Shown here piece by piece: positions 37,451 through 45,816 of a DNA stretch of 64,000 bases. Within the stretch, counting starts at the first letter, position 1; each line of letters begins with the position of its first letter. The notes under the pieces were generated by a model, which worked only from the letters and a program-made list of their open reading frames with translations, had not been told where the DNA came from and did not search any database. Source of the stretch: Fen-455 sp050012675 (GTDB taxonomy: Bacteria > Actinomycetota > Acidimicrobiia > Acidimicrobiales > Bog-793); contig JBEKGS010000001.1 in the NCBI GenBank assembly GCA_050012675.1, positions 128,992 to 192,991 of the forward strand, written 5' to 3'. The translations under genes were made by a program, and so were the position numbers.

Positions 37451-37602
37451 CCGACATCCTGGCAAGCTCCGGAGTTCTCCAACAACGTCGCCCCGCGCGT
37501 CTCAAAAGGCCGTATCACACCTTCGTGCTCGCCCTCATGGTGGCAACGAGCACGGTCGCCACCTTCGACCTCTACCTGTTCGCCTCGTCCAGCTTCCATT
37601 GA
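37447..37602 (+). CDS. 51-residue membrane peptide coupled to the sensor gene
   Basis: TTG 37447 overlaps the sensor stop as TTGA. The frame runs 51 codons with high third-position GC. The peptide has a basic first half (QQRRPARLKRPYH) and one membrane helix (TFVLALMVATSTVATFDLYLF), a common plan for small membrane proteins. The stop is followed within 10 bases by a hairpin. No family recognised. Overlap, composition and hydrophobicity support coding, but the TTG start keeps confidence moderate. Confidence 0.45.
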   Translation: MTDILASSGVLQQRRPARLKRPYHTFVLALMVATSTVATFDLYLFASSSFH

Positions 37603-37609
37603 CATAAGA

Positions 37610-37641
37610 GACGCCCGTCGTATCAGGGCTCGACGAGCGTC
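37610..37641. terminator. Possible bidirectional terminator
   Basis: GACGC-cc-GTCG (37610-37620) pairs with CGAC-ga-GCGTC (37631-37641), nine pairs with one internal mismatch patch and a 10-base loop. It lies between the small membrane peptide and the convergent secreted-repeat gene. Confidence 0.4.
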
Positions 37642-37672
37642 AGCTTGTGGACCGGTGGCGCCGTTCAGGCGG

Positions 37673-38683
37673 TCAACTCGCGTAGAGGATCGAGAACGTC
37701 CCGCCGTGAGGACCGGCCAAACCGTTGCCGTTGCCCACAGTGCCGGTCGTCTGTGGCGGTCCTCCGGCGACGGGAAAGACAGCCCTCTCGGCGGAGTACA
37801 AGTAGAGCGGCTTGCCGTCATAAGTCACCTGTTCGGTTCCGTCAAGGCGGCGGATGACGCCCACGTCTCTTGCAGCGATGCCGGCAGCGACATGGGGCCT
37901 TCCCGTCGTGAGCAGGGGGACCCACTCGACGGCGCAGGTGCCGGTGCAGGCACTGGACCGCGAACGGTCCTTGCTGTAGGAGTAAACGGTCACCGCCATC
38001 GGACGGACGTTCGACTCCATCTCCGCGGCGACGGCGGTCCTGCCGTCCGGCAGGGTCTCGGTTTCGATCGTGGCCGGGCCGGCCACCGGTTGGCCTCCCT
38101 CCGACGACACGAGGAACCAGTACCCGTGCCAGGGTGGGAGCGGTTTCACCGTTTCCATGTAGCGCTCGCCCTGAGGCTTGAAGGGCCGTGACGGGGTGTC
38201 GAACAGGTAGAGCGGATGCCCTCCGTAGGTGACCTGGCGTCCGATGCCGCGGCGGTAAACGCTCCCGAGGAGCTTGGGGTTGACTCCCGGGCCCGCAACA
38301 GGTGCACCGGTGCTGGTGAGCGCGGGCCAGTCGTCGGTGTACCCATTGCCGATGATGTCGCTCATCGGACCGCTGCAGGTCAGAACAATGTCGTGGTCCG
38401 AGCCAGGGTCGAACCCCAGCTCCGCGGTTCTGCCGCAGCTGTACCTGCCGGCGCTGTCACCACTGAACTCATAGATCGGGTAACCGGCCAGTTCGTTGTC
38501 GACACCGCCCACAACGAGCACCGAGCCGTAGCTGCTGGTCTTAAGGACGGTCACCACCGTTGCCGCCTGAGCAGCTGTCTTGGCCGACGCTCCCGCCGGC
38601 GACATGAGCGAGGCCGCGCTGAGTGCTGCGGCGGTCATCGACACCAGGAATCGGCGCGACTCTCGCGCCAGTCCGATCTTCAT
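37673..38683 (-). CDS. Secreted repeat protein (COG4315-type)
   Basis: A 336-residue exported protein. ATG 38683 is chosen because it follows a GGGGGG tract and gives a signal peptide (RRFLVSMTAAALSAASLMSPAGASA). Two related repeats follow: GRQVTYGGHPLYLFDTPS near the middle and TEQVTYDGKPLYLYSAER near the end, each preceded by a CxxxC-like SACTGTCAVEWVPLL or similar block with a WP. This is the secreted-repeat family of actinobacterial lipoproteins, function unknown. Paired Cys may form disulfides or bind metal. The predicted site is outside the membrane. Confidence 0.75.
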   Translation of the reverse strand: MKIGLARESRRFLVSMTAAALSAASLMSPAGASAKTAAQAATVVTVLKTSSYGSVLVVGGVDNELAGYPIYEFSGDSAGRYSCGRTAELGFDPGSDHDIVLTCSGPMSDIIGNGYTDDWPALTSTGAPVAGPGVNPKLLGSVYRRGIGRQVTYGGHPLYLFDTPSRPFKPQGERYMETVKPLPPWHGYWFLVSSEGGQPVAGPATIETETLPDGRTAVAAEMESNVRPMAVTVYSYSKDRSRSSACTGTCAVEWVPLLTTGRPHVAAGIAARDVGVIRRLDGTEQVTYDGKPLYLYSAERAVFPVAGGPPQTTGTVGNGNGLAGPHGGTFSILYAS

Positions 38684-38890
38684 TGTCCCCCCGTCAAACA
38701 AGCGACCGGTTACCAAACCCGATTCCGCAAGACATTACCGGTGTGCAAAGGCTGCGATGCTCACCGCCCGGCGCGAGCCACAGGCGCAACGGGGCCGGTA
38801 ACCATCTTGGACGAGCGGCCGACGGTCGCGGACGCCGGTTGCCTCAGGCAATCGGTACCAGGGCTGTCGGCTGGTGGCCTTCTCGCCGGC

Positions 38891-39478
38891 TCAGCGGCGT
38901 CGTGTCCTTGTGTCGGCCCCTTTGATGAGCACAAACAGGTCATGCCAGGCAGGATCCGTGAACCCTGCCTCCAACAGGAGACGGGAGCAGCGCTTCTCAG
39001 TTCGGGCCTTGCCTCGGCGACTCGTGAGGAGCGTCGGGATCAAAAGCCGCGAGAACTGGTCTACGAGAAGGAGGCGTCCGCCCGGGATCAGTACCCTCGC
39101 GCACTGTGCGAGACCGGCCCGCTGATCGGTCCAGTGGTCGAATGAGGTCGTGCTCACAACGAGGTCGAAGGCTCCGTCCCTGAACGGCAACTGCTCGACG
39201 ATGCCGGAGCAGTACTGAAGGCGCCTGTCCTCCGACTTGGTTCGGGCGATCTCGATCATCGCGGGCGCCGGATCGACGCCGACCAGGTCGGTCACGCCCG
39301 GGCACAACCGGGCAAGGCGGCGCAGTAGATAGCCGGTACCGCATCCGACGTCGAGCACGCGGGAGAAAGCCGTCGTTCGACCGAGGGTGAGACTCGTGGT
39401 GCGATCCGCGATCTCCCGATGGAGCCTGCCGAGCCAGCCTGCCTCGTAATCCGGTGCTCGCTCGTCGAATGCCGCAAT
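38891..39478 (-). CDS. SAM-dependent methyltransferase, start unclear
   Basis: About 195 residues. VLDVGCGTGYLLRRLA is the SAM-binding motif I; GVDPAPAMIEIAR, the LPFRDGAFDLVVSTTSFDHW acidic block and RVLIPGGRLLLVDQF follow in order of class I methyltransferases. Upstream of the first permitted start (GTG 39358) the frame continues with FDERAPDYEAGWLGRLHRE, which looks like the conserved N-terminus, but no ATG, GTG or TTG exists in frame up to the TAG stop. An ATG at 39516 lies in another frame. Either ATT 39478 is used or there is a frameshift near 39480-39516. Substrate unknown. Confidence 0.7.
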   Translation of the reverse strand: MAAFDERAPDYEAGWLGRLHREIADRTTSLTLGRTTAFSRVLDVGCGTGYLLRRLARLCPGVTDLVGVDPAPAMIEIARTKSEDRRLQYCSGIVEQLPFRDGAFDLVVSTTSFDHWTDQRAGLAQCARVLIPGGRLLLVDQFSRLLIPTLLTSRRGKARTEKRCSRLLLEAGFTDPAWHDLFVLIKGADTRTRRR

Positions 39479-39516
39479 ATCACGATGCCGCGACGCTGGC
39501 CTGACAAGTCCCTCAT

Positions 39517-40015
39517 TCCGTGACGTCTTAGCGGTCCTCTCCTAGGCCCCGACGAAGACCGTCGCTAGCGGTCGTGGAAACCCAACCATGTTGTCCCATC
39601 TTGTCATGAAGGAACAAAGGCGCAGGTGGGGATCCAGGCCCGTGCCGATGTAGTGAACAGCGAACCGTAGGACTCTCGATCTCGCGCTTCTCAGATCCCA
39701 TCACGCACTGGACGATTCATCCAAATCCCTCGCAATTGGTTGTTCGTTCCGGACAGGGACTACGCCATTTCTTACTTGTTAAGTTAAGTATCAATCGCGG
39801 GGGGGAAGCCTGCGAAACATCGGAATGTGATCGAGAGTGCGAGGGGATAATGGCTCGGTCTGTAATCACCCGGGAGGGTCGCTGGCTACGCCCATACGGC
39901 ATACGCGGCTCACGAATTGAGCGCACGGGGAGCGCATCGCGCGTCTCGCTCGCTGTTGAAGAGAAGATTTGCGCCGACGCCCCAGCCGAACAGCGGTAGC
40001 GCCTTGGACACCTCG
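39517..40015. other. Intergenic region with a local AT-rich stretch
   Basis: About 500 bases between the methyltransferase and the PilZ gene. Bases about 39715-39800 are notably AT-rich for this window (TTACTTGTTAAGTTAAGTAT) and may hold promoters. A possible 87-codon frame here has no domain or clear ribosome site. No RNA gene recognised. Confidence 0.45.
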
Positions 40016-40879
40016 ATGCTCAAAGGCTCGGAAACGACCGAGGTTCGGTACCTTGTATTGCCCGACATCGCGAACCCGTACCTGCTCGCGATGGTGCGCT
40101 TTCCCGACGTTGCCCAGGCGATCAGCCAGGGACAGCCCGAGTGGCAGGGCGACCCGGGCCTGTTCGATCTCCCTTACGACCCGAGCAGCGTCGCGGTGTC
40201 GCCCGCCCACGCCGCTTCGATTGCGGCCCGCTGGGGCGCGCGCCTGCCTTCCGACAAGGAGGAGCCCGCATCCTCGCTGATCCGGCGTATGCCGGCCAAC
40301 TGGTCCAACCTCTCGCCCGCGGAAAAGCGCGCCTGGTCTCTCGAGTACCTCGCCGGATGGCGACGGGCGGCCCCACTTTCCCGGATACGCCGTCGCTCGG
40401 CGCGCCCGGCCGACTTGGGCCAGGCCGGAAATGGGTTCAGCCTTCCCGACGCGACGGGCGACGGATCATCGCCATCTAACGGCTCTTATTTGGCAAGCGG
40501 TGGCCGGAGCAGACAGACGCCAGCGACCCGGGAACGCCGACGCCACGCCCGGGTGCGTGTCCGGGGACGAGCGCGCCTGAGCATTGGGCGCAAGACCGTC
40601 TTGGCGAATCTGGTCAATGTCAGCCAGGGCGGAGCAAATTGCGTGGTGGCGGACGGGGAGTTTCACCTCGCGCCCGGTGGCTTGATCGAAGCGCCCCTCA
40701 TGTTCGAGGATCAGCTCTCCCTGTCCCAGGTCAGCCTCGACGTCGCCGCCAGCGTCGCCTGGAGAAGCGATACAGGGACCGGCACCCAGTTCGGGCTCGT
40801 GTTCGGTGAGCTGAACAACGATCAGGCCGAACTGGTCCAGCAATTCCTGTCGTCGGTCGGTTCTGAGACAGGTTCCTGA
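40016..40879 (+). CDS. PilZ-domain protein, probable cyclic-di-GMP receptor
   Basis: About 287 residues from ATG 40016; a longer start at 39917 is possible. The first 130 residues (VRYLVLPDIANPYLLAM, FPDVAQAISQGQPEW, NWSNLSPAEKRAW) are an unrecognised globular domain. A low-complexity linker follows, then a C-terminal PilZ domain. It has the c-di-GMP-binding RRRHAR (RxxxR) near residue 175 and NVSQGG (NxSxxG) about 30 residues later. The YcgR-like layout suggests a c-di-GMP effector. The signal peptidase gene starts 2 bases after its stop. It may regulate the nearby synthase, which has no PilZ domain of its own; that link is inference. Confidence 0.85.
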   Translation: MLKGSETTEVRYLVLPDIANPYLLAMVRFPDVAQAISQGQPEWQGDPGLFDLPYDPSSVAVSPAHAASIAARWGARLPSDKEEPASSLIRRMPANWSNLSPAEKRAWSLEYLAGWRRAAPLSRIRRRSARPADLGQAGNGFSLPDATGDGSSPSNGSYLASGGRSRQTPATRERRRHARVRVRGRARLSIGRKTVLANLVNVSQGGANCVVADGEFHLAPGGLIEAPLMFEDQLSLSQVSLDVAASVAWRSDTGTGTQFGLVFGELNNDQAELVQQFLSSVGSETGS

Positions 40880-40881
40880 TC

Positions 40882-41685
40882 ATGCGCGTGAGCTCTCCCA
40901 GCACGGGAGAACAGCCGCCTGCGTCCGGCGGCGTGGCTCTCGAACAAGCGGAGCGTGGTTCGGTCGCAGGCTTTGTCGCGGGCGACGGGGACCAGAGCGT
41001 GAGGCCGGCGAGGGCATTTCGCTCGCGCAGGGGCGCCGACTACCGACTGCGGGGGCTGGAACTGGCCCGGCCGGAGACGGCCGCGAAGCCGGCGCAACCG
41101 GCAAAGAAGCTGCGGGCCCGGCAGAGTCGGCGAAAGCACCGCAGACTGGTAGTCAAGTGGGCCGTCGTCCTCGCCGTGGCCGCCGCCGCCGCCGTGTTTC
41201 TGAGGGCTTCTGTGTTCCAGCCCTTCTCCGTGCCTTCGGCTTCGATGTTGCCTACCCTCCAGGTCGGCGATCGGATACTCGTAGTGAAGTCGAGCCCCTT
41301 GGCCGGAGCCATCCGGACAGGGGATATCGTCGTCTTCCGCCATCCGAAGCCATTTCCCTGCAGCTCGGGTGAGGTCAAGGCCGGGGACCTCGTGCAGCGG
41401 GTGATCGGTCTGCCCGGTGAGACGATCTGGTCCGACGGTGACAGGATCTATGTGAACGGTCGCCCGCTGAGCGAGGCGGGCTGGTACGACTCGCTGTACG
41501 GGCAGGTCGGATCCACGCCGATACTCCGTACGACGATCCCGCAAGGCGAGTACTTCGTGATGGGTGACAACCGCTCGGATGCATGCGACTCCCGGGCGTT
41601 CGGCGCGGTTGCCCGATCGGCCATTGTCGGCAAGGTGTTCGCCATCGTCATGCGCGCCGGTCACCCGTACATCCACCTGTTCTGA
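40882..41685 (+). CDS. lepB: Signal peptidase I with the catalytic Lys replaced by Gln
   Basis: A 267-residue protein: a 90-residue basic cytoplasmic tail, one membrane helix (VVKWAVVLAVAAAAAVFL) and a signal-peptidase fold outside. Ser121 in PSASMLPTL is the nucleophile; GDIVVFRHP and MGDNRSDACDSRAFG are the usual boxes. The box that normally reads VKRVIGLPG reads LVQRVIGLPG, so the Lys general base is Gln172 (codon CAG). As read, the enzyme should be weak or inactive, or use another base. It is coupled to the PilZ gene by a 2-base gap. A second, normal copy elsewhere in the genome would be expected. Confidence 0.88.
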   Translation: MRVSSPSTGEQPPASGGVALEQAERGSVAGFVAGDGDQSVRPARAFRSRRGADYRLRGLELARPETAAKPAQPAKKLRARQSRRKHRRLVVKWAVVLAVAAAAAVFLRASVFQPFSVPSASMLPTLQVGDRILVVKSSPLAGAIRTGDIVVFRHPKPFPCSSGEVKAGDLVQRVIGLPGETIWSDGDRIYVNGRPLSEAGWYDSLYGQVGSTPILRTTIPQGEYFVMGDNRSDACDSRAFGAVARSAIVGKVFAIVMRAGHPYIHLF

Positions 41686-41731
41686 GCCGCGCGCGGCTCC
41701 CAGGCATCCAGGTCCCAAACGGAGCCGTCAG

Positions 41732-42838
41732 GTGGTCCTCGTCACCAGGTTCGTGACGTGGTGCCGCCAACATGCAGGTGGGCGGCGCTGGGCCGGTGTG
41801 CTTGTTGCCCTGTGCAGCCTCGCGCCGCTCCTTGCTGCGTGCGCACAGGCTGACGCCGGACCCGCAAGGGTTTCCCTACTGCCAGATCCCGCTGCCAACG
41901 GGGCGACTTGGGCCTGGACCGCACGCTGCCTCTACGGTCCTTACTCGCACGGAACCTGTAAAGACGCGGGGCCCAGTCTCGGGGCCGCCCAGCTGATCGG
42001 GGATGAATGGAATCTGGGCGGCGGCGCGGCGACGGCCGGGTCACTGGACATGTCGGTGAGCTCTCCCGGAGCGCTGGAACTAGAGGGTGACTTTCCCTCC
42101 ACGCCGCCCTGCACTCAAGCCACCTGTCTCGCACCGAGCGCGAACACCTGGGTGCGCGGTTATCCAGACGTGCTGTATGGCTTCAATGAATGCCATACGG
42201 TCAGCCCTCCGCCGCAGTCCCGGGTCATGCCGATGCCGGTCAACGTCGCTGCCATCCCTACCGATCTCATCGGCACCACGACCTACGACTCGACGTCGCC
42301 GACGGTGACCTATGACGTCGCCTACGACCTTTGGCTCAATCGTTCGGACACGAAGAGACCCTGCAGAACAGAGGGCACAGTCGAGGTCATGGTCTGGACC
42401 GACTATGACCAGCAGGCGTTGCTGCCCTCGAGTATGCAAGTCGAAGACGTGACCATCCCGTTCGCGAGCGACGGGGTCGTCCACACCGGCACGTTCGCCT
42501 GGTCCGTCTACGTGAGCAACGTGTACGGGAAGGGCCAGACCGCACCGTGGGGCGGCACGGTCTGGTTCGTGTTGAACAAGGCTGACGTCGTCGCCAAGGG
42601 CACGGTGAGCGTCGACCTCAGCTATGTCCTTTCAGTCGTGGGCGCGCTCTTGCAGAACAACTACGGCTGGAACGACTTTCGCAAGAGCTACTGGCTCGAC
42701 TCGATACCCTTCGGAATGGAGTTCGGCCCCGAGGACGGCGCTCTTTACGGCACGGGGTCGTCGTACTTCTCGCTCAGGCTCTCGTCCTACTGCCTCGACG
42801 TGGGGGCGACACTCTCACACGCAGCCTGCGCCGGGTGA
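41732..42838 (+). CDS. GH12-like glycoside hydrolase lipoprotein
   Basis: A 368-residue exported protein from GTG 41732, with GGAG 8 bases upstream. VLVALCSLAPLLAAC is a lipoprotein signal with lipobox Cys. The body has GPSLGAAQLIGDEWNLGG, a WVRGYPDVLYGFNECH block and EGTVEVMVWTDYDQQAL, where the Glu before VMVW fits the GH12 nucleophile. GH12 proteins are beta-jelly-roll endoglucanases acting on cellulose, xyloglucan or mixed glucans. The family call is by motif pattern and moderate. It converges on a cellulose-synthase-like gene, as endoglucanases do in cellulose loci. Confidence 0.65.
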   Translation: MVLVTRFVTWCRQHAGGRRWAGVLVALCSLAPLLAACAQADAGPARVSLLPDPAANGATWAWTARCLYGPYSHGTCKDAGPSLGAAQLIGDEWNLGGGAATAGSLDMSVSSPGALELEGDFPSTPPCTQATCLAPSANTWVRGYPDVLYGFNECHTVSPPPQSRVMPMPVNVAAIPTDLIGTTTYDSTSPTVTYDVAYDLWLNRSDTKRPCRTEGTVEVMVWTDYDQQALLPSSMQVEDVTIPFASDGVVHTGTFAWSVYVSNVYGKGQTAPWGGTVWFVLNKADVVAKGTVSVDLSYVLSVVGALLQNNYGWNDFRKSYWLDSIPFGMEFGPEDGALYGTGSSYFSLRLSSYCLDVGATLSHAACAG

Positions 42839-42839
42839 G

Positions 42840-42877
42840 TCCCAACGCCCCGGCCAAGGGCGTGCCGGGCGTTGGGA
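42840..42877. terminator. Bidirectional terminator hairpin
   Basis: An 11-base-pair perfect stem, 42840-42850 with 42867-42877, encloses a 16-base loop. It lies exactly between the stops of the converging GH12 and GT2 genes. The GC-rich stem and placement support termination from both sides. Confidence 0.75.
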
Positions 42878-42885
42878 GGGGACTG

Positions 42886-45699
42886 CTACCTGGTCGACAG
42901 CGTCACACTGCCGGTCGAAACCCCCGACAGGTTCTCGTCAAAGGAAGTGACGATGGCGCTGTGGAAGGTCTCCGTCGTCTCGATCGTGCTCGCGTGGTCA
43001 CCTCCCGCCTGCTGGCTGACGACGAGCGTGAGGGCGGGGATCCCCTTTCCGGGAACGCCGCTACGAAGGATCTCGTCCAAGAGCGCGAGCGAGGAGGTCT
43101 GAAAGCTCAGGCTGAACCGCCCCGCGGATCTCCCGGCGGACGTCCGCGGTTGTGAGAGCTCGACCGACGTCACGGGGTAGGCGACAGCCGCCCTGGAGCG
43201 GGCCGTGCCGACCTTGACAGAGAGCGCCGTGACGCTCGGCGAGGCCTGTTCAGTGTGGGCGACGACACCGAGAGCCCGGACGGCTCGGGGAGAGGTGAGC
43301 AGGTGGCCGAGCACGGGCAGCGAGAGCGTCGCCCCACCTGTCGGCAAGCCGGAGAGGTTCTCGTGGAACGAGGTGACGACGGCGTTGTAGAAGGTATCGG
43401 CCGCCTCGGTCGCGATCGCCCGCCCGCCGCTTGCCTGCGTGCGTGCAACCAGCGTGAGCTCAGGGACGGTCCTTCCGGACCCGTCGTAACCGAAGACCGC
43501 TTCCAAAGCGGCGAGCGAGGAGGTGTCGAAGCTCAGCTCGAGTCGGTCGGGCGAACCGGCTGCTGAGGAAAGCGGTTGAGACAGCTCGACCGAGGTGACG
43601 GGGAAATAGGTCCTCGACGGGGTCCCGCCCAGCGTCATGTAGACCTGCGTACCCGCCGACGAGTGGAAGACCGTGCGCTGATTGAACGTGTTCGCGCTCA
43701 GAAGCGTCGAAGGGGTGATGAAGGCACCCGCTATTCCCCCCGCACCGATTGCGAAAAGGAGAGCGAGAGCCGGGCCCAACACAGGCACAGGCGGCCGGCC
43801 GCGTCGCGCCCGGCGAAGACGCTGTTGCTCGAAGCGTTGCCGATAGGTGAGTGCGGGCAGCCGTTGCGCCCGTTGGTTCCACAAGGAAGCGACCGGCGAG
43901 CACGCGTACACCGAGCCCTGAATGGCGATGATGACGACCAGCAGCCAAGGCGGATGTGCTGATGCGGCGAGCAGGCCCGCCGAGGTGTACAGGGCGACCG
44001 CCAACAGGGTCTCGACGCGACTCAACCGCAGCGCAGTGCGTACCCTTTGGCGACTGCCACCGGACTTGGCGGTTCTCAAGAACACGCCGTCTCGTCGTGT
44101 CAGGCCCTCTATGCAGGCGAGAGCCGTGATCCAGGTCGCGGAGAGGCTGATCAAAAGGCCGAGGAAGGCGCGGCGATGAGACATGGTCGTCCAATGGCGC
44201 AGCGTCCACATCATGCAGATTGCGGCGATCAGGATGAGCGACATCGGCAGCAGTGACCGGTCGCCGCCAAAAGGCATGAGGGCGAAGCCGGAGCCGGAGA
44301 GCCGCAGCCCTGTTATCACGAGCAGTAGCACGGCGAAGCCGAACATCAGCAGGTCTCTCCACCATCCGAAACAAGCCATCAGATAGTCCCTGCGCTGACT
44401 GCTCGAGAGGTGGTTGTCAGGCGAGCGGTCGAAGGGCATGAGGCTGCGCCAGTGGAGGCGGAAGATCTGCATGGCGCCGAAGCACCAGCGGTGCCGTTGT
44501 GTGTTGAGACCGGCGTAGGTGGGTGGCACGATTCCCCGGCCGAAGCAGCGCGGTATGTAGAGGCCCGCCCAGCCCGCCTTGGACATGCGAAGGGACGCCT
44601 CGGTGTCCTCGCTGATGCACCACTCGTTCCAGCCACCGATGCCGACGAGTGCACTGCGGCGGAACAGGCCCATTGTCCCTACAAAAGGAACTGAGTCGCG
44701 CTCGTTGCGCGAAGACATGACGGAGAGATAGAAGCCTTGATAAGAGTCGACACAGGCCGTGTAGTAGGCGCTGCCCTCGTAGTCCCTGTTGCCCTCGAAG
44801 GTCTGGAGGAAGCCGAGGTGCGGATCGGAGAAGTACGGCACGGTCTCGCGCAGGTAGTACGGCTGGACGATGTCGTCGGCGTCGATCAAGCCGATGATCT
44901 CTGCTCGCGGGTCTGTGTAGCGGCGTAAGGCGAGGTTGCAGGCACCGGCCTTGTAGCCCGGCCAGGGTGCGACATGGACGAACCGGACGCGCTCGCGACC
45001 GCGGCAGTACTCCTCCACCGGACCGTAAACCGCAGGGTCCGAGGTGTTGTTGTCGATGACGACCACTTCGAAATTCGGGTAGTCGATCGCCTCGGCCGCC
45101 TTGATCGTGTTGATGAGAAGCTCGGGTGGTTCGTTGTAGGCAGGGATGTGCAGTGAGACGAACGGCTTGTAGGAGGGATCGGCGACCGGCAACGGGCGTG
45201 AGCGGCGCCGGCGGCACAGGACGTCGCTGACGTAGTTGATGTTCGAGCCCCACACTATGAAGGCCGCGAGATCGAGCAGGAGCAGGAATGAAGACGTCAA
45301 AGCTTCGGCGATCGAATGCGTCGCCGCGGCCGCGACATATCCCGCAAAGGCGATGAAGGTGAACCCTGCTGCGATATAGGAGGCGTGGAAGACCGAACCG
45401 ACGATCCCGGTGTCGGGGCGGAGGACTATTACGACGACCTCGAAGATCACGAGCATATAGGCCGCTATCTCGAGCCCACCGATGGGCTTTCCCCAAAGCT
45501 CATAGGTGGCAAAGCAGGAGAAGGCAGAGATCGCGACCGCGCCAAGAGCGGCTAGGAGGACTTCGGTCACCTTGGAGCCCGTCCACCTCAAGCGGGTGTC
45601 AAACTCCCGAAGTGGGCTCAGCACCAGCACCGTCGTGAGCAGCAGCTGCGCGAACGAGACGATGAACAGGTCGTAGAGATTGAACTGACGCAGCAGCAC
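42886..45699 (-). CDS. Cellulose-synthase-like GT2 with two C-terminal Hcp-like repeats
   Basis: About 937 residues; GTG 45699 has GAGGGGGG just upstream, while a longer TTG start at 45777 is possible. Five or so N-terminal helices precede the catalytic GT2 domain: HIPAYNEP near 186, DADD near 271, ISEDTE near 362 and QRHRW near 400, the D,D,D,QxxRW set of processive beta-glycan synthases. More helices form the channel to about 665. There is no PilZ domain. From about 680 two 100-residue repeats (each with PVTSVELSQP, SLSF/ELSF-TSSLA, LTLV, and VTSF-ENLSG) face outward and resemble the T6SS tube protein Hcp, whose start (YM-GI, then V-S) is matched by QVYMTLGG. The product is likely a beta-glucan; repeats may guide or assemble it. 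Confidence 0.8.
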   Translation of the reverse strand: MLLRQFNLYDLFIVSFAQLLLTTVLVLSPLREFDTRLRWTGSKVTEVLLAALGAVAISAFSCFATYELWGKPIGGLEIAAYMLVIFEVVVIVLRPDTGIVGSVFHASYIAAGFTFIAFAGYVAAAATHSIAEALTSSFLLLLDLAAFIVWGSNINYVSDVLCRRRRSRPLPVADPSYKPFVSLHIPAYNEPPELLINTIKAAEAIDYPNFEVVVIDNNTSDPAVYGPVEEYCRGRERVRFVHVAPWPGYKAGACNLALRRYTDPRAEIIGLIDADDIVQPYYLRETVPYFSDPHLGFLQTFEGNRDYEGSAYYTACVDSYQGFYLSVMSSRNERDSVPFVGTMGLFRRSALVGIGGWNEWCISEDTEASLRMSKAGWAGLYIPRCFGRGIVPPTYAGLNTQRHRWCFGAMQIFRLHWRSLMPFDRSPDNHLSSSQRRDYLMACFGWWRDLLMFGFAVLLLVITGLRLSGSGFALMPFGGDRSLLPMSLILIAAICMMWTLRHWTTMSHRRAFLGLLISLSATWITALACIEGLTRRDGVFLRTAKSGGSRQRVRTALRLSRVETLLAVALYTSAGLLAASAHPPWLLVVIIAIQGSVYACSPVASLWNQRAQRLPALTYRQRFEQQRLRRARRGRPPVPVLGPALALLFAIGAGGIAGAFITPSTLLSANTFNQRTVFHSSAGTQVYMTLGGTPSRTYFPVTSVELSQPLSSAAGSPDRLELSFDTSSLAALEAVFGYDGSGRTVPELTLVARTQASGGRAIATEAADTFYNAVVTSFHENLSGLPTGGATLSLPVLGHLLTSPRAVRALGVVAHTEQASPSVTALSVKVGTARSRAAVAYPVTSVELSQPRTSAGRSAGRFSLSFQTSSLALLDEILRSGVPGKGIPALTLVVSQQAGGDHASTIETTETFHSAIVTSFDENLSGVSTGSVTLSTR

Positions 45700-45816
45700 T
45701 TGGACGTCCCCCCTCGCAGTCGTACACCTCGCCAAAGCGTGCGAGCTATACCTTATCGTGCCTTTTGCGGCGGGCAAACACGGATTTTCCCGCCGCAGGC
45801 CGAGCTCCTTATGTGC

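Noticed and set aside
39736..39999. An 87-codon plus-strand frame before the PilZ gene
   Set aside because: No domain, no clear ribosome site and a composition unlike neighbouring genes.
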